DNA of 64,000 nucleotides from an uncultured Eubacteriales bacterium (GTDB taxonomy: Bacteria; Bacillota; Clostridia; Christensenellales; Aristaeellaceae), in assembly GCA_902790525.1 (NCBI GenBank), contig CADASI010000039.1:19251-83250 (forward strand). Reading direction: 5' to 3'. How positions within the stretch are numbered: the first letter of the stretch is position 1; every line of letters starts with the position of its first letter. Position numbers and translations under genes: made by a program. Of the stretch, positions 35,226 to 41,247 are shown one piece after another. The notes below the pieces were generated by a model, which did no database searches, was not told the origin of the DNA, and saw nothing but the letters and a program-made list of their open reading frames with translations.

Positions 35226-35257
35226 CACCGCAGGGAAGCCGCGGCCTCCCTGCGGTG
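35226..35257 (+). terminator. Terminator after the isomerase-like gene
   Basis: An 11-bp stem (35226-35236 with 35247-35257) followed by TGTTTAAAA, 24 nt past the stop codon. Confidence 0.75.
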
Positions 35258-35354
35258 TGTTTAAAATTGCAATGTTAAATCAATATGAACCTGTAACGAA
35301 ACCGGCATTTCCCCGTCCAACCCATGAAAAGCGCGGGAAGGGAGGTGATGAAAC

Positions 35355-35840
35355 GTGAACAACGCGGCCTGCGAGAAGCTGTACGACGCCTATTACATGC
35401 GGGTATTCTCCTACGCCATGACGCTCGCCCGGGACCGGCACCTGGCCGAGGAGATCACCCAGGAGACCTTCTTCCGGGCGTTTTCCAAGCTCAACAGCTT
35501 CCGGGGCGAATCCGACGAGGTCACATGGCTTTGCGCCATCGCGAAGAACCTTTTCGCCGACGAGAAGCGCCGCCAGAGCCGCTTCGGCGACATGCCGGAG
35601 GACGCCGCGGCGCGTCAGCCGGGGGTCGAGCAGGCGGTGGCGGAGCGGGAGGATTCGTTCCGGGTCCACCTGGCCCTGCACGCCATGGAGGAGCCCTACC
35701 GGGAGGTGTTCGAGCTTCGGGTGTTCGGCGAATTGAGCTTCCAGCAGATCGGCACCATATTCGCCAAAACCGAAAACTGGGCCCGCGTCACGTTTCACCG
35801 CGCCCGCGTGAAGCTCAAGGAAAGGATGGAGAACGCATGA
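35355..35840 (+). CDS. ECF-type RNA polymerase sigma factor
   Basis: 161 residues from GTG at 35355 with GAGGTGAT about 7 nt upstream. Region 2 (YAMTLARDRHLAEEITQETF FRAF split, then TWLCAIAKNLFADEKRR) and region 4 (REVFELRVFGELSFQQIGTI ... VTFHRARVKLKERM) are both complete; regions 1 and 3 are absent as in ECF factors. It is paired by ATGA overlap with a zinc-finger anti-sigma gene. Confidence 0.93.
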   Translation: MNNAACEKLYDAYYMRVFSYAMTLARDRHLAEEITQETFFRAFSKLNSFRGESDEVTWLCAIAKNLFADEKRRQSRFGDMPEDAAARQPGVEQAVAEREDSFRVHLALHAMEEPYREVFELRVFGELSFQQIGTIFAKTENWARVTFHRARVKLKERMENA

Positions 35841-36574
35841 GCAAGGAGTGCGATATCATTCGGGACCTGCTGCCGCTGTACGCCGACGAGGTGGTGAGCG
35901 ACGCCAGCCGGGAAATCATCGAGGAACACCTGCCGGACTGCCCGGCGTGCCGGGTGTATTTAAAGCAGCTCAAGGAGAGTGAGCTGGAGAGCGACTTAAA
36001 GCGCGAGAAGAGCGCCGTGATCGAATACGGGGCGAAGCGCTTCAAGCGCCGCTCCGCCGCGGTGGGGTCCGCGGTGTCGGGGGTGTTCATGGTCCCGATC
36101 CTGGCGCTGTTGATCGTCAACATGGTCTCCGGCCTGGCGCTGGGCTGGTACTACGTGGTGCTGGCGTCGCTGGCGGTGGTCGCGTCGCTGGTCGTCGTGC
36201 CGCTGGTGGTGACCGAGGACAAGCTGTTCTGGACGTTCTGCGCCTTCTGCGCCAGCCTCATGGTGCTGCTCGGCGTGGTGTGCCTGTACACCCGCGGTGA
36301 TTGGTTCGGCATCGCTTCCAGCGCCACGCTGTTCGGGCTGGCGGTGGTGTTCCTGCCGTTCATCGTCAACGCGCCGCCCGTCAACAAGGTGATCGCCGGC
36401 GGCAACCGGGCGCTGGTCGTGATCGGCGCGGACCTGGCGCTGTTCGTCAACATGATGTACATGATCCGCACCCGCGGCAGATTCACCATACAGGGCCTGC
36501 TGTTCACACTGGCGCTGATGGCCGGCGTCGCACTGGTGGTCATGGAGATCGTCCGCAGGAGGGGGAAGCGGTGA
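35837..36574 (+). CDS. Zinc-finger anti-sigma factor with multi-pass membrane domain
   Basis: 245 residues. The N-terminal part has the zinc-binding anti-sigma domain with HLPDCPACRVYL (H-x3-C-x2-C). It is followed by about six membrane helices between residues 80 and 235. It should hold the co-encoded ECF factor at the membrane until an envelope signal releases it. The multi-pass domain is larger than the usual single helix and may itself be the sensor. Start overlaps the sigma stop. Confidence 0.85.
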   Translation: MSKECDIIRDLLPLYADEVVSDASREIIEEHLPDCPACRVYLKQLKESELESDLKREKSAVIEYGAKRFKRRSAAVGSAVSGVFMVPILALLIVNMVSGLALGWYYVVLASLAVVASLVVVPLVVTEDKLFWTFCAFCASLMVLLGVVCLYTRGDWFGIASSATLFGLAVVFLPFIVNAPPVNKVIAGGNRALVVIGADLALFVNMMYMIRTRGRFTIQGLLFTLALMAGVALVVMEIVRRRGKR

Positions 36575-36610
36575 AGCCGGGAGAGGGAAGCGATGCGCTT
36601 CCCTCTCCTG

Positions 36611-36730
36611 CTAATTAGGAATTAGGAATTGGGAATTAGGAATTGAGTTACCGGCTGCCGCGTGGCACACCCGCAGGACATCCCAGGGTTGAGCTTCCGG
36701 CACTCTGTCATTCCTCATTCCTCATTCCTA
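36611..36730. repeat. Tandem-repeat-armed hairpin element (copy 4)
   Basis: The left arm (36611-36648) consists of AATTAGGAATTGGG units and the right arm (36709-36730) of CATTCCTCATTCCT units, the same kind of sequence in inverted orientation. It ends exactly where the family A miniature element begins (36729). Together these two fill the 36575-36884 gap. Confidence 0.75.
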
Positions 36731-36840
36731 GAGTGTGTTTCTAAATGCCGGGAGATGCAGTTTCGAGCGGATTTGGCTGCATTTCAAGGCGATTTTCCGC
36801 AGGCTTAGTGGGGCTAAGTCAAATCCCGCGCACTTTAATG
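36729..36840. mobile_element. Family A miniature element, copy 2, one end only
   Basis: It starts TAGAGTGTGTTTCTAAA and continues TGCCGGGAGATGCAG, which is the reverse complement of the right end of copy 1 (10769-10906). The CTTAGTGGGGCTAAG palindrome is also present (about 36803-36817). The opposite inverted repeat is missing: the sequence runs into TATAAT (36841 region), the probable -10 of the downstream shikimate kinase gene. Confidence 0.7.
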
Positions 36841-36884
36841 GTATAATCATAGGTAATGAAAGTGGACGGAAGGGTGATTTCGCC

Positions 36885-37400
36885 ATGGACAACATCATAC
36901 TCATCGGCATGCCCGCCTCGGGGAAGAGCACCGCAGGGGTGGTGCTGGCAAAGCTGATGGGATACGACTTCATCGACACGGACCTGCTCATACAGCGCCG
37001 GGAGGGCCGAAAGCTCAGCGAGATCATCGCCGAACGGGGCATCGGGGGCTTCCTGGCTGCCGAGGCCGCCGCGTGCCTGTCGCTTCGGACCGAGCGTTGC
37101 GTCATCGCCACCGGGGGCAGCGCCGTGTACAGCCCCGAGGGCATGGCCCACCTGAAATCGCTGGGCCGGGTGGTCTACCTCGAGGTGCCCTTCGACGCCC
37201 TCGCCCTGCGCCTGCACGACATCAAGGAGCGCGGCGTGGTGCTCCGGGACGGCCAGACCCTCAAAGACCTCTACGACGAGCGCGTGCCCCTCTACCGCCG
37301 CTACGCCGACATCACCGTGCACGAGGGGGACGGGGCGCTGGAGGAGACCGTAAACGCTGTTCTCGGTAAGATGCTGGGCAGAATTGAGAGTGGAGAGTGA
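36885..37400 (+). CDS. aroK: Shikimate kinase
   Basis: 171 residues from ATG at 36885 (GGAAGGGTGA upstream). Motifs: Walker A GMPASGKST, shikimate-binding DTDLLIQRREGRKLSEIIAE, FLAAEAAACLSL (usual R-E-E is partly replaced), and VIATGGSAVYS. It phosphorylates shikimate in chorismate synthesis. It is separate from other aro genes. The last residues (RIESGE) and the stop codon lie in a tandem-repeat element beginning at 37382, so the C-terminus was re-made by that element. Confidence 0.85.
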   Translation: MDNIILIGMPASGKSTAGVVLAKLMGYDFIDTDLLIQRREGRKLSEIIAERGIGGFLAAEAAACLSLRTERCVIATGGSAVYSPEGMAHLKSLGRVVYLEVPFDALALRLHDIKERGVVLRDGQTLKDLYDERVPLYRRYADITVHEGDGALEETVNAVLGKMLGRIESGE

Positions 37401-37557
37401 AGAGTGGAGAGTGAAGATAGAGAATGCCTGAGAACGAAGAAACGGGATTTCCGGGTGCGAAGACACACTTCTTCGCGGGAACCAGAGGTATGCTGTCCGT
37501 CGTGTCATGTGCGCGGCTGACTGCATCTCCACTCTTCACTCTGCACTCTCCACTCTG
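37382..37557. repeat. Tandem-repeat-armed hairpin element (copy 5)
   Basis: The left arm (37382-37425) has GAGAGTGGAGAGTGAAGAGT-type units; the right arm (37526-37557) has the inverted CTCCACTCTTCACTCTGCAC-type units. The left arm contributes the end of the shikimate kinase frame; the right arm stops 18 nt before the next ATG. Confidence 0.8.
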
Positions 37558-37574
37558 AACCGAAAGGAGCTTTC

Positions 37575-38126
37575 ATGCAACGCACAACGACACCGCCGTC
37601 CGCCCTCGACGAAGCCTCGGTGCGGGCGAAGTACGCGCGGCTGACCCGCGGGCTCATCGCGGAGGGGACCACGATCACCACCATGGAGAGCTGCACCGCC
37701 GGGCAGGTGGCGTCGCTGATCACCGACACGGAGGGCGCGTCGGAGATCATGAAGGGCGCGTTCATCACCTACTCGAACGAAGCGAAGGTGCGGCAGGGGG
37801 TGAGCGCGGATATCATCGCGCGCTATGGGGTGTATTCCGAACAGACCGCCGCCGCCATGGCCGAGGCCTGCCGCGCGGCCTACGCGGCGGACATCGGCGT
37901 CGGCGTCACCGGCAGCTTCGCAAACGCGGACCCCAACAACCCGGACAGCGTGCCGGGAGTGGCGTACTTCGCCATCGCGACCCGTGACGGCACGTCGGTC
38001 TCCCGCTGCGTCTTGCCGCCCCAGCCCTCCCGGCTGGCCTACAAGCTGTACGTCGCCGACAGGATCGCCGACAGCCTCATTCAACTGCGCCCAATCCATT
38101 GCGCTTCGGGCCGCGGCGTGCTATAA
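37575..38126 (+). CDS. CinA C-terminal-domain (nicotinamide-nucleotide amidase) protein
   Basis: 183 residues consisting only of the CinA C-terminal domain: TTMESCTAGQVASLITDTEG, GAFITYSNEAKVRQGV, and GVGVTGSFANADPNNPDS. Stand-alone forms deamidate NMN to NaMN in pyridine nucleotide recycling (PncC activity). AAAGGAG precedes the ATG. Its stop codon lies inside the -10 box of the next gene's promoter. Confidence 0.9.
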   Translation: MQRTTTPPSALDEASVRAKYARLTRGLIAEGTTITTMESCTAGQVASLITDTEGASEIMKGAFITYSNEAKVRQGVSADIIARYGVYSEQTAAAMAEACRAAYAADIGVGVTGSFANADPNNPDSVPGVAYFAIATRDGTSVSRCVLPPQPSRLAYKLYVADRIADSLIQLRPIHCASGRGVL

Positions 38127-38127
38127 T
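38099..38127 (+). promoter_or_regulatory. Promoter for the APC permease, overlapping the end of the CinA gene
   Basis: TTGCGC (38099-38104), 17 nt, TATAAT (38122-38127). The TAA stop at 38124-38126 is part of the -10 box. Confidence 0.65.
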
Positions 38128-38162
38128 GGATGCGGCGGCTTATCGCCGCAAGGAGGCACGAC

Positions 38163-39485
38163 ATGGAAACGCAACGCACAATGAAGAAAAACCTGGGCTT
38201 TATGACCGCCACGTCCCTGGTGGTGGGCTGCGTGATCGGCGCGGGGGTGTTCTTCAAGCCCTACGCCATCTACCAGGCCACAGGCGGCGCGCCCGGCATG
38301 GGCATACTCGCCTGGGTCCTCGGCGGGCTGATCAGCCTGTTCGCGGCGCTGACCTTCGCGGAGGTCGCCATACTCATCCCCAAGACCGGCGGCATGGTCG
38401 CCTACCTGACCGACGCCTACGACGAGCGGCTGGGCTTCCTGGCCGGGTGGATGCAGGTGATCATATTCTACCCCGCCTTCCTGGCCGGCTACGGCGTGAA
38501 GGTGGGCTCGGAGCTCTCGGCGTGGATCGGCCCGCGCTTCGCCCTGCCCGTGGGCATCGCGGTGATCGCGGCGCTGGTGGCGCTCAACTGCCTGGGCTCC
38601 CGCACCGCCGGGGGCATGCAGGTGGTGTCCACGGCCTGCAAGCTCGTGCCGCTGGTGCTTCTGATGATCTGCGGCTTCCTGCGGGGCACGCAGACCGGCT
38701 CCGTGCTCACGCCCATGGTGGGGCCCGACAAAAACCTCGGCGGCGTGCTGGGCTCCACGCTGCTGGCGGTGCTGTTCGCCTTCGAGGGCTGGACCAACGT
38801 GGGCACCATCGCCGGTGAGATGAAGCACCCCGGCCGCGACCTGCCGCGGGCCATCGTGTGCGGCGTGTCCATCATCATGGCGGTCTACCTGGTGATCAAC
38901 ATCGCCTACTTAAAGGTCATCCCCGCCGACGAGCTGATGAATCTGGAATCCCCCGCCACCGCGGTGGCGACCAAGCTGTTCGGCGAGAGCGGCAGCGCGC
39001 TTATCAAGGTGGGCATCATCATCTCCGTCATCGGCGCGGGCAACGGCTTTCTGATGTCCGGCTCCCGCGTGGCCTACCAGCTCTCTGTGCAGAAAACCCT
39101 GCCCGGCAGCAAGTCCCTCTCGAAGCTCAACGACCGCCACGTGCCCGCCAACGCCGTGATCCTCGTGGGCCTGCTGGCCTGCGTGTACTCCCTGAGCGGC
39201 GAGTTCGACCTGCTCACGGACCTGGGCGTGTTCTCCTGCTGGGTGTTCTACACCATGACCTTCGCCTGCGTCATCCGCCTGCGCCGCACCCACCCCGAGT
39301 GGGAGCGCAAATACAGGGTGCCGCTCTACCCGGTGATCCCGGCGCTGGCCATATTCAGCGGGCTGTTCGTGATATTCAGCCAGCTCTTCCTCTCCGGCAC
39401 CCGGGCGCTGGTCATGTCGCTGTTGAGCGTGGGCATCACGCTGGTCGGCCTGCCGGTGTACCACTTCGTGAAGAAGAAGGGCTGA
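38163..39485 (+). CDS. APC-family amino acid permease
   Basis: 440 residues from the ATG at 38163 (AAGGAGGC upstream; the longer frame to 38130 lies in the leader). About twelve helices. The first carries the APC substrate motif VVGCVIGAGVFFKP, and the sixth region FAFEGWTNVGTIAGEMKHPG is typical of the LAT/serine-threonine exchanger branch. It imports or exchanges amino acids; substrate is undetermined. Confidence 0.9.
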   Translation: METQRTMKKNLGFMTATSLVVGCVIGAGVFFKPYAIYQATGGAPGMGILAWVLGGLISLFAALTFAEVAILIPKTGGMVAYLTDAYDERLGFLAGWMQVIIFYPAFLAGYGVKVGSELSAWIGPRFALPVGIAVIAALVALNCLGSRTAGGMQVVSTACKLVPLVLLMICGFLRGTQTGSVLTPMVGPDKNLGGVLGSTLLAVLFAFEGWTNVGTIAGEMKHPGRDLPRAIVCGVSIIMAVYLVINIAYLKVIPADELMNLESPATAVATKLFGESGSALIKVGIIISVIGAGNGFLMSGSRVAYQLSVQKTLPGSKSLSKLNDRHVPANAVILVGLLACVYSLSGEFDLLTDLGVFSCWVFYTMTFACVIRLRRTHPEWERKYRVPLYPVIPALAIFSGLFVIFSQLFLSGTRALVMSLLSVGITLVGLPVYHFVKKKG

Positions 39486-39531
39486 TCTGCCCACTTACCC
39501 AAGCATCAACGAATGACGAGGAGATGTCGCT

Positions 39532-41226
39532 ATGCACTCGATCCGCACCAAGATCATGGCCGTGACCATCGCGGCCATACTGACCAGCATACTGGCGCTG
39601 GGCGGCATCGGCGTGCTCACCATCGGCGTCGAGAGCGACAAGACCTCCGCGGAGAAGATGCGGCTGATCAGCGAAAACATGCAGATGAAGCTGAACACCT
39701 ACCTCGACAGCCTGCAGCAGTCCGTGGACACGGCGATATTCATCGCCAAGGAATCCCTCGACGACCCCGACATACAGTTCCTCGGCCCCTCCAGCGACCC
39801 GGAGGCGGTGGCGAAGCTGGACCATGCCCTGCAGCGGCACTGCGACGAGGTGGAGCGCGCCTTCACCAGCATCGCCAGCAACACCAACGGCCTGGTGACC
39901 TACTACTACTGCATCAACGCCGACTACGGCTCCAACGTGCACGGCTTCTTCTGGTCGAAGGTCGGCGAGGAGGACTTCGTCAAGCAGCCGGATCTGGATT
40001 CCTCGACGCTGGACCCCAAGGACACGGCCCACACCACCTGGTACTACACGCCCATGAAGGGCAGCCGCCCGGTGTGGATCGGGCCGTACAGGGCCCACTT
40101 CCTGGGCGAGCGCTGGACCATCTCCTACGTCGCGCCCATATTCCACCAGGGCTTCATCGTGGGCGTGCTGGGCATGGACATACTCTTTGAGACCATGGTG
40201 GAGCAGATCAACGCCCTCAAGGTGTACGACACGGGCTTTGCGTTCCTGATGGACCGCGACGGCAACGTGGTCTACCACCCGGACATGGAGCTGGGCGGCG
40301 AAGCCATCACGCTGGATCCCAACCTGGACCGGGAGCTCCTCAAGCGCCGGAGCACCGGCGACATGCTGGTGCGTTACGACCGGGGCGGCCAGCAGTGGCA
40401 GCTGGCCTTCGCCACGCTCAGCAACAACCAGAAGGTGGCCGTCACCGCGCCGGTGTCGGAGATCAACGCCACCCAGCGGCAGCTGACGCTGTTCATCTTC
40501 CTGGTGGCGATGGTGATACTGGCGCTGTTCACGGTGGTGACCCTGCTTCTGATGAACGCGCTGACCAAGCCCCTCATACGCCTGACCTCCGCCTCGCAGA
40601 AGCTGGTGGCGGGGGACTACGACGTGGAGCTCGACTACGAGGGCCGGGACGAGGTGGGCATACTGACCGCGGCGTTTCGGAAGATGCGGGACCACCTCAA
40701 GCTCTACATCAGCGACCTGAACAGCCGCGCCTACACCGACGCCATGACCGGCGTCAAGAACAAGGGCGCGTTCACCGCCTCCCTGGCCAAGCTGGAACAC
40801 CTCATCCAGGTGACCGGGCGGGAGACCCCGCCGGCGCTGGCGGTGGTGGTGTTCGACTGCAACGACCTAAAGCACATCAACGACCACTACGGCCACAACT
40901 GCGGCGACGCCTACCTGCAATCCGCCTGCAAGCTCATCTGCTCGATCTACGCCCGGAGCCCCGTGTTCCGCCTGGGCGGCGACGAGTTCGCCGTGATCCT
41001 CCAGGGCGAGGACTTCGACAACCGCAACGCCCTGCTGCGGGACTTCGACCTCGCCGCGCTGGAGCACAACCGGACCGCCGCCGAGCCCTGGGGGCATGTC
41101 AACATCGCCCGGGGCATGGCCGTGTACGATCCCCGGACCGACGAGCGCCTCGAACAGACCCTCACCCGCGCCGACGGGCTGATGTACGAGGACAAGCAGC
41201 GGTACAAGGCGATGCGGGAGCATTAG
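39532..41226 (+). CDS. Diguanylate cyclase with extracellular Cache sensor and HAMP
   Basis: 564 residues. A membrane helix (about 8-32), a double-Cache extracellular sensor (about 40-310, including TTWYYTPMKGSRPVWIGPYR and GVLGMDILFETMV), a second helix (about 320-345), HAMP (about 345-400), then a GGDEF domain with TDAMTGVKNKGAF and the intact active site FRLGGDEFAVIL. No RxxD product-inhibition motif is obvious. It makes cyclic di-GMP in response to an external ligand. It is 46 nt after the permease and 21 nt before the CotH gene. Confidence 0.92.
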   Translation: MHSIRTKIMAVTIAAILTSILALGGIGVLTIGVESDKTSAEKMRLISENMQMKLNTYLDSLQQSVDTAIFIAKESLDDPDIQFLGPSSDPEAVAKLDHALQRHCDEVERAFTSIASNTNGLVTYYYCINADYGSNVHGFFWSKVGEEDFVKQPDLDSSTLDPKDTAHTTWYYTPMKGSRPVWIGPYRAHFLGERWTISYVAPIFHQGFIVGVLGMDILFETMVEQINALKVYDTGFAFLMDRDGNVVYHPDMELGGEAITLDPNLDRELLKRRSTGDMLVRYDRGGQQWQLAFATLSNNQKVAVTAPVSEINATQRQLTLFIFLVAMVILALFTVVTLLLMNALTKPLIRLTSASQKLVAGDYDVELDYEGRDEVGILTAAFRKMRDHLKLYISDLNSRAYTDAMTGVKNKGAFTASLAKLEHLIQVTGRETPPALAVVVFDCNDLKHINDHYGHNCGDAYLQSACKLICSIYARSPVFRLGGDEFAVILQGEDFDNRNALLRDFDLAALEHNRTAAEPWGHVNIARGMAVYDPRTDERLEQTLTRADGLMYEDKQRYKAMREH

Positions 41227-41247
41227 CCATATACGAAAGGAACCCCC

